Shown in pieces: positions 1 through 12,341 of a stretch of DNA of 64,000 bases. The notes under the pieces are model-generated. The model was given only the letters and a program-made list of their open reading frames with translations, searched no databases and was not told the origin of the DNA. Source of the stretch: Pontederia crassipes. Taxonomy: Eukaryota; Streptophyta; Magnoliopsida; Commelinales; Pontederiaceae. The translations under genes were made by a program, and so were the position numbers. The stretch spans positions 22,146,552 through 22,210,551 of the forward strand of contig CM060183.1 in NCBI GenBank assembly GCA_030549335.1, in the 5' to 3' direction. Numbering within the stretch: position 1 is the first letter of the stretch; the number at the start of each line of letters is the position of its first letter.

Positions 1-483
1 TTAGAAAAAAAAAAAACAAAAGAACAAATGTTACTTTGTATAGGCTTGTAGCTCCTATTGCTTACACAATTTATTTTCTAGATCAAAATAATTCATATGT
101 AGTGCCCTACCCGGACATATATATGCTTTTGTGATTGGTCGTCTTCGATATTGTTTTCCTTGAGATGATGCCCCTCAAAATTTCCTTAATGATGTTCTGA
201 CAAAAAGTACATAAGCTATTGTCTCGGCTGCAATTTTCAAACTTCTGCCGGTGTATTATCACTTCCAGTTCAATTCATAGAACTTTTCTTTTATGCATAG
301 ACTGGAAACTAGTTTTTAGATTGTGTCACAAAAGTTTGTTTCTTTAATTTCCTAAAAAAAGGTTTGTTTTTTTAAGACCAACAATAGTCTCAAGAAATAT
401 TTTTATTTGCCCTCTGTATAATTCCATTTTCTTTTATCAAACAGGAATAGTAATATGTGTGTTTTTTTTCTGGTTGGCTACAG
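1..483 (+). other. Intronic sequence upstream of the first visible IFRD exon
   Basis: AT- and T-rich sequence ending in a polypyrimidine stretch and the acceptor CTACAG at 478-483. No exon of the IFRD family was recognised here, so it is most simply part of an intron of the gene that enters the window from the left. Confidence 0.5.
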
Positions 484-2352
484 GTATGTCACACTTTTGC
501 AACAATATATCAATTCCATGAAAAGAGGTTCCACGAGGGAGGCCTGCTTAGCCTCTCGTGCCATTGGTATTTCTCAAGACTGTTTCCTCCAAACATTGAT
601 GTTTACATCTGTTGCTGTAACAACTAGTTCTTTTCTTGTTTTGAAGGACTACTCACCATCACTGTTGGCGCGGGAAGCAGTGCTCATGAAATAATGGAAG
701 AATCATTATCTCAACTTTCTCAGGCCCTTATATCTGGGTCTGATGCAGTAAAGAAATCTTATGTATTCCCTAAATCCTAACCTTACATAGTTACATGTAT
801 TCACTTTAAGAAAAAAAACATTGAATTTCAAATTTTCCATTTCAATTTTTGTAAATTGCATACTGCAGGTAATGGATTGTTTAGCCGTTGTTACTTTTGT
901 TGGTGCTAACGACTTAACAGAAACTGAGACATCCCTGAAAGCCATGTGGCAAGTTATTTATCCCAAGTCAGGTCCTAATGTAAGTAATAATGCAATTTGG
1001 TGCAGTTCTTTTGCCTCAGATTTTGATAGTATATTACAAATTGATGGCTGCTACATTTGTGTTCTGATTTTACTTAACTGTTCTAACTTCAGGTTGGAAA
1101 TGTCAAGAAGCCTCCACCATCTCTACTTGCAGCAGCTATCTCTGCTTGGTCATTTCTTCTAACCACAATTGGTGGCTGGAGAATTAATCCTGAGAGTTGG
1201 AAGGAGTACGCCAAAGACAAACTCTAACATCTTTTACTACAATACATTCATTTAACCTTTAGACTTATCTTTTGTGTTTGAATTATCTTGTCAGGCCGAT
1301 TTTGTTCCTGTCTACTCTATTAGAAGACAATGATCGAGCTGTTCGTATTGCTGCTGGTGAAGCATTGGCTGTTTGCCTGGAACTGGGAATATTTGACATT
1401 TCTAGAGAAGACAATAGCATTGAAAGTACTGATGATAGTGAGCCAAAGAAAGGAGTGTACATACAGTCACTAAAAGCAAAAATATTAGCTCAAGCTAATA
1501 ACCTGTCTTCTGAAGCTGGAGGCAAAGGCACAGACAAGAAAAACCTCAATGATCAGAGAGATTTGTTTCAGAAAATTTTGGATTATGAAAAGGTACATTG
1601 TTCTCCATTGTCTCGTCCATTTTCATGTGTGTTTGGAGTTGTCTTCTAAGACTATGCTTTTGTCCAGTTTGGTGAATGCCCAGAAATCTCATTAAAAATC
1701 TCAAACAAACATGGTGTTTTGATGACCTCCAGTTGGACCCAAATGATACAGGTACACCACTTGTATCTTTCTTTTGCTGTGGCATTCATTTGTACTTTTA
1801 CATGAATCTTTTTACTGACTTTCTTGAACGTTTTGCTTGACAGCTGAATTTCTTTAAGCGATTTCTTGGCAAAGGTTTTCTCAAACATGCACAGGTATGT
1901 GAGCTCAATTGTTTTAGTGCATGATATACTTGCACAAATGCAATTCTTTTCATAACTTTGAATGTATGTTCCTCCCCCTTTCTCTTCTGCAGGACAATGA
2001 ACTTATTCATGAGATTTTTGATTTTGCACAAGATAAGAAGGGAAGCCTTTCCAATAATGAGAAGGTATATATCGACGTTTTCCCTTCATATTTTATCTAT
2101 TCCAGAAAGGCAGCTTTTTTCCATGCATGGAGTTCTAAGATTTCCTTTCTGATTCTAAACACTGCAGATTGTCTTTATGCAGTGTTTCTTTATTTGGTTT
2201 TTGCCGTTTTATTACTTTATCGACTGTCTTCCTTTCCTATCCAGAAAATATTCAGGTCAGAAGATGACAAAGGGCGGACCCAGAAGATGAACAAAGACCG
2301 TTGGTTGGCTCAGGAAAGGAAGCGTGGTTACCTGATTTCCCAAGATTCATAG
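484..2352 (+). CDS. Interferon-related developmental regulator (IFRD) family protein, 3' part of gene
   Basis: Nine exons encode the last ~345 residues: 484-566, 647-762, 869-979, 1093-1205, 1295-1592, 1668-1751, 1844-1894, 1993-2064 and 2245-2352 (stop TAG). All have GT/AG borders and join in frame. The order matches plant IFRD proteins: an ARM-like N-terminal domain (LSQLSQALISGSDAVKK, DCLAVVTFVGAN, MWQVIYPKSG, AISAWSFLLTT, DNDRAVRIAAGEALAVCLE), then the conserved C-terminal IFRD box (KRFLGKGFLKHAQDNELI, KIFRSEDDKGRTQKMNKDR, ERKRGYLISQDS). Family members are nuclear or cytoplasmic co-regulators of transcription, with roles in differentiation and stress; the plant role is poorly defined. The 5' exons lie outside the window. 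The visible part has no frameshift or stop, so the gene looks intact. Family call is strong; exact borders are by eye. Confidence 0.9.
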
Positions 2353-3971
2353 AGTTTGAAGCCAATGGAAGGAAATGAAGCGTATGTTCCTTTTATGCTG
2401 CTGTTTGATTTCTTCCCGTCTAGTCATTTAGCGGTCTTTTGTTCCAAAGAGTCCTTACAGTAATTTCAGCAGATGTTGTACCCCTTCAACGTCGCTTTTA
2501 TTTTCTGAAGGGAATGACACTACATTTATTCATAATGTTTCTTTGGTGTGTGGAAAAGAATTGTGGGAGCTAAATCTCAATTCTTATGAATTGGAGCTTT
2601 GCAGAATGTCTTGGTGCATGTAACATTATGTCCTCTATCCCCAAACTCAACTTCGTCTCCGTTCATTTGTTATTTGCTTCTATTTATGATGGATCTCTGT
2701 AGCAGTGTGCCTCCACACAACAATCGACTCTTATTTGATTGTTAAAGTTTGATCGTCATTCAGGAGCTCCTATGTTTTTGGATGAGATTTTAGCTAGATT
2801 TTGCAAGTACTACCAGAAAGTTGATTTGATGCCAAACGCGCGAATGCCGGCCCGGAACCGAGCATAACTTGGCCGCCTCGCTGACAAATAATTTTATTGA
2901 AGACAATTTCTTTGGATTACTTGATGAAATTGTAGGCTACCTTTCTCTTTCCATCATTCCAAATTTGACACAAATTCTTCTGTTGAATTTAATCTAGATT
3001 TTGTTAATTTTTATAATATAAAATATTATTTATATCCTTACTTTTCTATTAAATATTTTTTTTTAAAGGATAAAAATTTTATTTAACAATAATGTTTTAT
3101 GCAATATTGTGTTCATATTAATATTCTTTTCATACTGCAAGAGTAACGACAAAAATAACATTTCACAATTATTAAAAAAAAGTAATACAATAAAATTTAA
3201 AATAAATTTAACAGAAAAAAGCTAAATGAATATATATATATATTAAAATTCACAAATTTATAATTTCACAATATGAAAAATGTTATCGTTGAGGATGTTA
3301 AAGGAAATAATCCAAAATTGATTAGAGGGCTTGTAAAGGAAAAATCGGTTGAAGTGCAAAATGCAAATGACCTTAAATCGATTCAAAAGTAAAATTCGGA
3401 ACCACATAAGATTTACTCTTTTTTCTTTGTGGTTCACAAGCCCTTCTCAACCTTGCTGCCCGGGAGAGGCGAGTGGCGAAGACTTCGTGCAGATCACCTC
3501 GTAGACCTTCCCAATTTTGTCAGTGAAACTGTAAAATCCAGTTGGCCAAGGGAGACTTTGTGATCTGCGAAGGGCTCCAACAGTCTGTTCAGACAATGAT
3601 CTCGACATCCATTGGTCACCCGTTTGCTTCGAGAGCTTGACCCCCCAAACTTAGGCAGGCTCCCTCTGAGGCCTCAAACTCTGCGTCACATCCAACCCCT
3701 GTATAAAAATCCATCTCGCCGTCGCTCCATGAGGGGAACGGAGCATTCCTCCTGCGTCGTGGATCCTTCCGCTTGTAATTAAGGCCACTTTGAAGCTCCA
3801 TCCGTTGTCCTTGATCCATCCCAAGGTGCAATCCAATATTTCCAGGTATCCTCACGAGTCTCTTAGATCTTTGTCTAGTTTATTGTTCATATGCGGTTCG
3901 ACCAAAGTTTGAACATAATCTATCACCCAAAAGTCTTGTTAACGCAATGCTGCAACGTATCCAGGAAAGCA
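2353..3971 (+). other. IFRD 3' UTR, AT-rich spacer, and 5' flank of the BTB-TAZ gene
   Basis: About 400 bases after the IFRD stop look like 3' UTR. 2880-3420 is AT-rich with no coding signal. 3430-3971 is richer in GC and probably holds the promoter and 5' UTR of the next gene. Short open frames on the - strand at 3616-3855 have no recognisable product. Confidence 0.5.
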
Positions 3972-5582
3972 ATGGAGATGGGTGAGCAGAGGAGGGAGAT
4001 CAGCTGCCAGGAGTGCTCACCAATACCTCCCCCAATCTTTGGACTGACCGTTAATGGTCGCTACGCCAAAGGACTTGCCGACTGCAGATGCTGCATGACA
4101 GGAGCAAATCCAGCAGGGGAGCTATGGGACAGGCTCTTCGCCGAGGGCTACCTGGCCGACGTCTGCGTCTACACCAACGACGGCGTCGTCCCTGCTCATG
4201 CCAGCATTCTTGTAGGTTCATGGTTCTTCTGTAGCAATTTGTTGCTGTTAGCCTGTTGGGACTGAAGAGAATTCTCAGAATTCTTGTTCTTTTTTTTTTT
4301 GTAACGTTCATGGCATAACGAGGTTCCCGTGCATAGACGTCAGTTGATTCGCGACAAATTAGAATTTCATAACAGTTAAAACGATTGCTCATATGTTTTC
4401 ATCATTATGGGCAGGGCATGGCTTCACCAGTGATGAAGAACATGCTAAGGCAGTCCAAAAGCCGCAGAGGGGGCCGCTGGAAGGCCATCTCCATTCGTGG
4501 CGTCCCGCATCGTGCTGTCCGAGTGTTTTTGCGCTTCCTGTACTCATCATGGTATTAGAACAGAACAGAGTCCCTCTCCTGCAAAAGTCAGCCTGTGTCT
4601 ACGAGTACGAACTCTAATGCGCCTTTTATTCCTGGGTCATTTGTAGTTATGAGCAGGAAGAGATGAACCAGTACGTGTTCCACCTGCTTGTGCTTTCGCA
4701 TGTGTTCACGGTTCCTTCCTTGAAGAAGGTATGCGTGAAACAGCTTGAGATGGGACTCCTCAACATCGAGAACGTGGTCGATGCGTACCAGCTCTCGCAG
4801 CTCTGTGACGCCCCTTGCCTGCGCCTGCATTGCCACCGCATGATCGTCAAGAGGTTCAAGGAGATCTGCGTGACGGAAGGCTGGAAAGTCATGAGACAAT
4901 GCAACCCCGAACTCGAGAAGGAGCTGGTCGAGTCTGTCATCGATGAGGATTCTGTAAGTTCCTCTTTACGCTTATGAAAACTCTCCAGCATTGTCGAAGC
5001 ATTGATTCGATTCTATGTTTTGCCAGAGGAAGATCGCAAGACTAAGGAAGTTACAGGAGAGGAAGATTTATATGCAACTGCATGAAGCAATGGAAGCGCT
5101 CATCCACATCTGCAGGGACGGGTGCAGAACCATTGGGCCTCATGACAAAGTTCTAAAGCAAAATGCAGCGCCATGCAACTTCCCTGCTTGCAGAGGACTG
5201 GAGGCGCTGGTTCGTCATTTCGCCGGCTGCAAGAATCGGGTCCTCGGGAGCTGCACGCTCTGCAAGCGGATGTGGCAGCTGCTTGAACTCCACTCTCGGC
5301 TCTGCCCACACCATGACAGATGCAAGGTTCCTCTTTGCAGGTTACACTTTGCTATGCTTGCTTCGTTTTCCTAGGATTGATATCTTATTCCTTTCAACCC
5401 AGTTCGACCGCCTACAGCATTGTGCTTATTTGTTTTTTTTTCCCCTCATCAGGCATTTCAAGGATAAATTGCATCACCAGAACAAGAAGGATGAGGTCAA
5501 GTGGAAGCTTTTGGTTAGCAAACTGATTGAAGCAAAGAAATTTTCTCGGACGCCCATGCTTCCATCTATTATTGACTTCTGA
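3972..5582 (+). CDS. BTB/POZ and TAZ zinc-finger domain protein (plant BT family)
   Basis: Five exons, 3972-4211, 4415-4551, 4647-4953, 5027-5340 and 5453-5582 (stop TGA), join in frame to 375 residues, the usual length for this family. A BTB/POZ domain spans about residues 48-160 ([20 protein letters not shown], then [11 protein letters not shown] and [18 protein letters not shown]). A BACK-like helical part follows ([38 protein letters not shown]). A TAZ zinc finger spans about 249-337 ([64 protein letters not shown]). The basic C-terminal tail ([16 protein letters not shown]) matches the calmodulin-binding end of the family. Known members act with CUL3 ligases and bind transcription factors in nucleus and cytosol, responding to nutrients, hormones and light. 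An in-frame ATG at 3891 would add 27 residues; 3972 (MEMGEQRRE) is preferred because the upstream extension lacks family features. No damage seen. Confidence 0.93.
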
Positions 5583-7249
5583 GATAGTTACTCTCGTGTA
5601 ATATAAACACTGTAAAAGTTGCAACTAAAGAGAAAAAAAAGTCTATTATTGTTCACAACTGAATAACTTATGTGGAATGGTTGAGAATGTCAAATCCATT
5701 GAGGAATGATGATTTGAGCAATGTACATGCCATTGAAGTTGCAGGTTTAAAAGAAGAAGCAGCAATAGGTATAAAACATATAATCGAGGCTAATTAATTA
5801 TTCAAAATGGCTCTGCTTCTTGTCAAGGAGAAACATCTTTAATAGAACAAGCAAAATGTTTCTAAGATTTTAGACCGAAAACCAATATTCTCAGATTGTA
5901 TTAAGATTGTATCTACACATATACATACATAAGATTCTTTAATCTCTTTCAAGACAGGACAACAGGATCATGGTTCGTGTCTTACAAATGAAGAACATAC
6001 ATTTTGGAGTTCCAACTCAAACGAGTTTGAGAATCAAATTCATTATTTTTTTAATTTCTGAGCCAGGATCATGGTTCAGATCTTAAGTACAGCCATTTGG
6101 TCCATGAATAAATGACGAATATGTCAGCATTCGAGAATACAGCCAAACATCATTAAAAATAAAATTAAATCGATCAAATTTTATTTTTATCAAAATTATT
6201 TTGGAAAACAAGATATCACTATGTTACCCCTCAAAATAAGAATATTCATATTCCTCGAAAATCAAAACATATTTATATACTCATCGTTTCCATTTTTAAA
6301 ACCAATTTCTTATTTTTATAGTTTAATGATATTTATTATATTATCATTTTTTATTATAATAATAAATTTCAATTATTTATAATGATTATTTCAATTATAA
6401 AATAATATATTTTAAAATTTATTCTTTTTAAATCAAATAGAAGATAGATTAAAAAATTTATATTCTTAAATTCTATTTCATTTAAATTTATCCTCTAAAT
6501 AAACTACCCTTTCAACATGGAAGTACGGCCACCAAGGGGATGTTTGGTTCTAGATTATAAGTCAGAATATTTTAACAATTTCAAGAATACGGCCAAACAC
6601 GAGGATAATAAAAATAATTTGGTCAAGCTTCATTTTTTGTCAAACTATATTAGAAATCGTGAAATTACCATTATATTATACAAAATTGTAATATTTGTAT
6701 TCCATCAAAATGATGGAATATTTGTATTCTCAATGTTTTAATCTTTGTTTATTTTTTTTAAATTTAACCATATATTATTATATTATTATTTATATAATAA
6801 TAGTAATAATAAATGTCAAGTATTTATAATAAAATATTTTAATTATAACATGTAATATATTTAAAAGTTATTCCTTTGGACACCAAATATAAAATAGAAT
6901 AAGAATATGACAAGATTATTATATTCTTCTGAAAAAAAAAATTATTATTCTCAAAAAATCATTCCTCATCCAAACGACCATAAGTGTCTCAACCTAAAGG
7001 GAAACTATTGTTGCAAATCCGACAGGCAAATGAATATTCTCAAAGAGGTGGTAAGAGATGTTTTGCACTAGTTTTCAATTCTCATATATTAGGGAAAAGA
7101 TTATGTAAGAAAACATGAAAACTTCTAAAAACATACAAGGTGTTGATTACTCAACACATAAAATTTATAGATTTAACAGTGGTTGATCTCATGATTAAAA
7201 ATACTTGGAACTTTTCCATGATATATAAGTATTTTGAAATGCCTCCGTG
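5583..7249. other. 3' UTR and AT-rich intergenic DNA
   Basis: The first ~200 bases are probably the 3' UTR of the BTB-TAZ gene. The rest is strongly AT-rich without coding signal. It includes at least one MITE-like stretch with ends related to the common plant GTTTGG...CCAAAC pattern. Confidence 0.5.
6538..6983. mobile_element. Candidate MITE-like AT-rich element
   Basis: An AT-rich stretch begins with GGGATGTTTGGTT near 6538 and ends with CATCCAAACGACC near 6980, so its ends form short imperfect inverted repeats of the GTTTGG/CCAAAC type seen in many small plant DNA transposons. No clear target duplication was found. A related but weaker stretch lies at 6090-6520. Confidence 0.3.
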
Positions 7250-7640
7250 GACATAATACTCACTATTTTTTTATTCTTGCTCATAATGTCTATGCATGGC
7301 TGTGCCAATGCGAGGACAATTTATAGATTCACTAGTAGTGATGGACACCCCTCAAGAACATCCGGATGGTCGACTTGGAACTCTTTTTAGAATATCGAAA
7401 TCTCTCAAAAAAATTTGATTTTGTTATGAAAAGTAATGCATAATCGATTAATGTTTTATGTTTGCTATGTGGGTTGCACCTTGAAACAAATATCCATATA
7501 TTTTTTCAATGCACTCTATCGGTGTATTTATGGAATATTTTTCAAACAAAGTTTGGTTTTCGATTTGAGTTTTTAAACACATGGTGTTAGGGGGATTGGA
7601 TCAAGAAAGGTCAAACATAAGATTCAAGACAATGATTCTT
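7250..7640 (+). pseudogene. Remnant of LINE reverse transcriptase C-terminus (zf-RVT)
   Basis: At 7459-7530 the + strand reads CLLCGLHLETNIHIFFQC, the CX2C...HX4C-like zinc knuckle (zf-RVT) that follows the reverse transcriptase in plant L1-type LINEs. It continues as VYLWNIFQTKFGFRFEF and then meets stop codons. The same motif recurs in the two LINE copies at 45.3-46.0 kb and 61.6-62.1 kb on the - strand. Only this short decayed piece is visible, so it is a 5'-truncated or eroded copy. Confidence 0.7.
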
Positions 7641-8764
7641 TTGCTTGATTTTTGCCAGAGATTTTTGGATGTGAAACAATCTTCATTTTAATTTCATATT
7701 GACAACCTGTGATGCACAAGAAGTTTGAATTAGTTTAAAAAGGAGGGCTATTTGATCTTTTTGAAAATTTGGATAGAAAAATAAAAAAAAATTAAAGTGC
7801 TGTGGGTTAAAAAAAAGGGCGCTCATTTTTTCCTCTCTCGTTTGCTATAGTGTCGACGTCTACAGCCGCCTTCATGTCCGACGCTTCGTTCTTCGTCATC
7901 CGACTACCATTTTTTGTACGAGAAGTACTGATGGAAAGAGGACGACGAGGTGAACATTTTGATGTAGGTTAGATGATGATCGGTTCACTATGTGCGACAA
8001 AGCGATCTTAGAATGTGAGAGAAGGGAAGTTCATCGGCGACGATTACGATTCACACCGATCTCTCTCATGGTGACTTGTACATCATTCTAAGGTCGAGTG
8101 GGATTATTTTGAGGAGTTTTAAACGTGTTCTTGCTTCCAACTATGTAGGGGTCGAGTTGGGCTTTTCCGGTGACATTTTCGGCGAGTCCGACGGGGAGCT
8201 CCGGCCAAGCTCATCTCGACGTTCTGGTAGGTGCACACATAAGGCAGAAAGAGATCAGATTATTGTACGTATAATAATTAGTCGCTAATCCATTTCAGGT
8301 TCGTGGGTTTCAGATTCCGATCATTCTTCGACGACCTTTTCGGTGACTCATCCTCATATCGCAGTTGGTAAACAAATAGAAATGCACATGTGATGGGATT
8401 TTAGTTATGTGAACAAATTCAAAGTAATTTTATTTTATTATTAATGAAGAAGGCATTCGACAGCTTTTCAATGTTTCGGTGGGTAGGGTACGGTGGTAGT
8501 TCTGAGAGCGGTGACTACAATTGTTGTAGTATGAATGACAGATAGCTGAAAGTAATTATTATAATATAATTAAGGTCCTAATTATGATTTATTTAAAGTT
8601 TGATTTGAATTTCGCTTATAGCGGTTGTTAATCGAAAGACGATAGTTCATGGGTTGTTGTGATTTGAATTGGCTGCTACTAGTTGACGAGACGTTCATTT
8701 CCTTTTTGGTAAGTATTGTAGCAAATCCATAATGTTAATTTATGATAAGCACACCAAGTGGTTG

Positions 8765-9123
8765 TGACGCATGAGCTTTTATTTTAAAATTAGTTATTTT
8801 AATTAAAGCTGGTGTTTTAGTTATTTATTCATCATGTGATAGGCATGTGACCTTTTAATTAGTTATAAGGGTCATGATTAATTATAACGGTCTTGATTAA
8901 AAGTGAGTTAACCAAGTGTGGAGATTGATTAGTAGTTTATAACCTCTTGTAACCTTAGTATTAAGGTTGACAATAGGGTTTTCAGTCGTCATTATCTTTA
9001 TTTTATTAAAATTACAGATTTTTGTGATTTTCTCATAAACCCTAATTGATCATCTATCAATCTTTCTCATCTTTTAGTCTGATTTCTCATTATTCTTACT
9101 AGTTTTCTCTCCTTACTGCATCA
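8765..9123 (+). repeat. 5' LTR of chromovirus
   Basis: Starts TGACGCATGAGC and ends TTACTGCATCA. It aligns along its length with 11992-12336, with small indels and scattered substitutions. The 5 bases before it (GGTTG) repeat after the 3' LTR. Confidence 0.88.
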
Positions 9124-9126
9124 AAT

Positions 9127-9138
9127 TGGTATCAGAGC
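9127..9138 (+). other. Primer binding site (initiator tRNA-Met)
   Basis: TGGTATCAGAGC lies three bases after the 5' LTR, the standard plant retrotransposon PBS complementary to the 3' end of initiator methionine tRNA. Confidence 0.9.
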
Positions 9139-9299
9139 AAAATGTCCTACAAAATATTAAGGTTTTCTTTATTTTTGAACATGGTTGGATGTGGTAGAGA
9201 CTGAGAACATGGTAATCCTAGACAGCAAGTGGAGATCGCAGAGATTTGACGAATGATTGAAGATTTTGTCCCGAAGTGTTCAAGCCTTACAACGATAGG

Positions 9300-10010
9300 A
9301 ATCCCATATGGAGATTCCGGAAGATGGCAACGATCTAACAGACATATCGGAACGTAGTCTGGAGGATGATACTGATCAAGGGTATTTTGATAATTCCTTT
9401 CATGAAGCTGGAGCCGATAGAAATTCGGTGCAAGGTCGATTGGAGGATAGATTGATTCATGCCCTAGATTTGAACGGCGGTGGAATTAAGATCGAAGTTG
9501 TTGATTTCTATTGAAACATGCATGCTGAAGATTATTTAGATTGTGAACATGTCTGGAAAATTATTTTGAGTGGAAACTTATGGCAGAAAATAGGAAAGTG
9601 CTATTTGTGAAGCTGAAATTAAATGGCATAGCACTTCAATGGTGAAAGAGAATTGAAGAGCAACGTGAACGACAAGGTAAACAGAAAATTGACACTTGGG
9701 AGCCTATGAAGACGAAGCTGCGAAAATAATTCTAACCCGCTGATTATACAGTGAATTTACATGAAAAGTTTCATTCTTTGAAACAGCGAGGTATGAATGT
9801 TGAACAGTATACTTCAGAGTTTTACAACTTATTAATTTGTATTGGATTGGATGAAACAAATGAGCAAGTAGCTGCTCTTTTTCTTGCAGGGCTTAATTAA
9901 TCTATTAGAGATGAAATGCCTATTGCTCGTGTGTGTACTCTTGAAGATGCTCGACATTAAGCTTTATTGACTGAAAAATGAGTGTGGTGATATGGAGTAC
10001 GTAAATCTTT
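9300..10010 (+). pseudogene. Gag remnant of chromovirus
   Basis: Broken + frames include MEIPEDGNDLTDISERSL near 9308 and a gypsy gag-like stretch at about 9740-9960 (NLHEKFHSLKQRGMNVEQYT, then EQVAALFLAGLN and IRDEMPIARVCTLEDA). Stops interrupt it several times. The RNA-binding zinc knuckle is not visible. Confidence 0.7.
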
Positions 10011-10119
10011 AATGGGACGTTCAGGAGGCATTATGCAAAAGGATTCTAGTGCTGTTGGAAATACAAAGAATAACACATCTGCACAATAAACTAGTCAAGG
10101 AACTCATGCATATACAACA

Positions 10120-10723
10120 GATGACGGAAGCCACAATTCTTGCTCTACCTAATTTTGAAAAGTTATTTGTTGTGGAATGTGATGCATCTCATATTGGAAT
10201 TGGTGCAGATCTCAACTAGGAGGGTAAATCTATGGAGTTTTTCAGTGAAAAATTATTTGATGCGAAGAGGTGATACTCTACTTATTATTTGAAATTTTAT
10301 GCCTTAATTAGAGCTATTCAACATTGGGAGCATTATTTGACTTACTGAGAGTTTGTTGTTTATTCTGATCATCAAGCTTTGAAGTTCCTAAACTCTAAAA
10401 AGAAATTGAATGAAAAACATGCTACCTGGAGTGCTTATCTTGAGCAATTCAATTTTTTCGTAAAATATAAAACTGGTCAATCTAATGTTGTGGCAGATGC
10501 CCTTAGCAGGTGCTCCATATTATTATTGGTGATGAGTACTCAAGTGACGAGTTTTGAAGTGATAAAAAATCGATACAAAATTGATCCATATTTTAGTAAA
10601 ATATTTGTTGACTTGAAAGGGTCTAGAAGGTCTGAATTATTGCCTAATCGTTTACACGAGGAATATCTTTTTAATGACAATCAACTTTGCATTTCTGAGG
10701 TTCTTTGCGAGAGCAAATCGTGA
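10120..10723 (+). pseudogene. RNase H part of gypsy polyprotein (remnant)
   Basis: The frame reads LPNFEKLFVVECDASHIGIG, the start of the gypsy RNase H domain with its catalytic Asp. It continues with stops to YSDHQALKFLNSKKKLNEKH and TGQSNVVADALSRC, the typical RNase H end before integrase. Premature stops at about 10219, 10271 and 10347 disable it. The upstream reverse transcriptase is missing. Confidence 0.82.
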
Positions 10724-11690
10724 GGGAACTTCATGAGAATGAATTAGGAGGTCATTTTGGTAGAGATAAGATGATGACAATGGTGACAGATCGTTATTTT
10801 CAATCAAAAATATTTCAAGATGTGAATAAAATAGTGAGAAGATGTTCAACTTGCCAACTTTGTAAAGGCAACTCATAGAATACAGGATTATATACTTCGT
10901 TGCCAATACCAAAGACACCTTTGACACATTTAAAAATGGATTTCATCTTGGGTTTATCAAAAATAACAAAAGGATATGATTCAATTTTTGTTGTGATGGA
11001 TCAATTTTAAAAATGGCACATTTCTTCCCCTATTCGAAGACTTCAGATGTTTCTCATATTGCAGACTTATTTTTCAAAGAAGTAGTGAGACTATATGGGG
11101 TTCCATCTTATATTGTTTCAGATCGAGATGTCAAGTTTGTAGGACATTTCTGAAGAACTTTGTGGAGAAAACAAAATTGTAGTACTCTAGCACATGCCAC
11201 CTCCAAACAGATGGACAGACTGAAGTTGTTAATAGGAGTTTGAAAAATCTTTTAAAATGTCTTGTTAGAAATCATGTGAAAAGTTGGAATGTGATTCTCC
11301 CGCAAGCATAATTTGCTTATAATAATGCTATTATTAGAACAATTAAGAAGAAATCTTTTGAAACTGCTTATGGGTTGAAGCCGCAACATGTGCTTGATCT
11401 AGTTCCTTTGACACCAAACGTGAGAATTAGTTATGATGGAGAGACCTTTGCTGAACACATTAAAAGGATGCATGAGGAGATAAAAGCTGTCCTGAAATCA
11501 AGTAATGAAGCGTCTTAAAGATTTTGAGGAAGGCGACTTGGTCCTTATACACTTGAGACAAAAGATGTTTCCTAAGGGCATTTATCACAAACTTAAGTCA
11601 AAGAAGTTTGGATATTGCAAGATACTAAAGAAAATAAGTTCAAATGCTTATTTCATTAAACTTCCATCAAATTTGTAAATAACTCCTATC
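10715..11690 (+). pseudogene. Integrase remnant of chromovirus
   Basis: A HHCC zinc-binding segment is readable (LHENELGGHFGRDKMM, RRCSTCQLCKG). The core domain follows ([21 protein letters not shown], QTDGQTEVVNRSLKNLLKC, SWNVILPQA). Frameshifts and stops interrupt it repeatedly, so no functional enzyme can be made. Confidence 0.8.
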
Positions 11691-11691
11691 T

Positions 11692-11985
11692 TCAATGTCT
11701 CAAATTTGTATGCTTTTGACGGCTTTGATGTGGACACGACTGAAGTTTCAAATCAATCGTAACAACACCCTCAAACTTTCTACTAATGTTATTGAAGATG
11801 TCTTGAGTGTCAAAGAGGTTAGTTCTCGTAGAGGTAATAGATACAGAAGATTTATGGTTAAGTGGTTGGGTAAACTTGTTACTGAAAGTACTTGGATTAA
11901 TGAAGATGAGCTGAGGAAGATCGATGTCGAGATGCATGCTGATGTGGTGCAAGTTTTTTTCAATGAGCCAAAATTTTCAAGCTGA
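11692..11985 (+). pseudogene. C-terminal chromodomain-like segment of integrase
   Basis: An open stretch ends the polyprotein with NRYRRFMVKWLGK and ESTWINEDELRK. These match the chromodomain core pattern (Y-x-V-K-W-x-G, then T-W-x-x-x-x-x-L) of chromovirus integrases, which steers insertion to chromatin marks. The stop TGA at 11983-11985 is just before the 3' LTR. Confidence 0.72.
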
Positions 11986-11991
11986 GGAGAT

Positions 11992-12336
11992 TGACGCAAA
12001 AGCTTTTATTTTAAAATTAGTAATTTTACTTAAAGCTAGTGTTTTAATTTATTAGTCATCATGTGATAGACACGTGACTTTTTAATTAGTTATAAGGGTC
12101 ATGATTAGTTATAACGATCTTGATTAAAAGTGAGTTAATCAAGGGTGGAGATTGATTAGTACTTTATAACCTCTTGTAACTGCCAATAGGATTTTCAACT
12201 GTCACTATCTATATTTTATCAAAATTACAACTTTTTATGATTTTCTCATAAATCCTAATTGTTCCTCTATTAATATTTCTCATCTTTTAGTCTGATTTTT
12301 TATTATTCTTGCTAGTTTTCTCTCCTTACTACATCA
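11992..12336 (+). repeat. 3' LTR of chromovirus
   Basis: Starts TGACGCAAAAGC and ends ACTACATCA, and is collinear with the 5' LTR. It is followed directly by the target duplication GGTTG. A short purine run (GAGGAGAT) just before it can serve as the polypurine tract. Confidence 0.88.
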
Positions 12337-12341
12337 GGTTG

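Larger units (their letters stand above)
8765..12336 (+). mobile_element. Deleted Ty3/gypsy chromovirus-type LTR retrotransposon
   Basis: The element is bounded by direct LTRs (8765-9123 and 11992-12336) and by a perfect 5-bp target duplication GGTTG (8760-8764 and 12337-12341). Inside, in order, are a tRNA-Met primer site, gag remnants, RNase H, integrase and a C-terminal chromodomain-like segment, all on +. At about 3.6 kb it is well short of an intact gypsy element. Gag runs almost directly into RNase H near 10.1 kb, so protease and most of the reverse transcriptase are gone. Many stops and frameshifts make it inactive. The gypsy domain order and the chromodomain-like end place it among chromoviruses. 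Confidence 0.9.

Noticed and set aside
3616..3855. Open frames on - before the BTB-TAZ gene
   Set aside because: Probably promoter/5' UTR DNA of the + strand gene; no domain.
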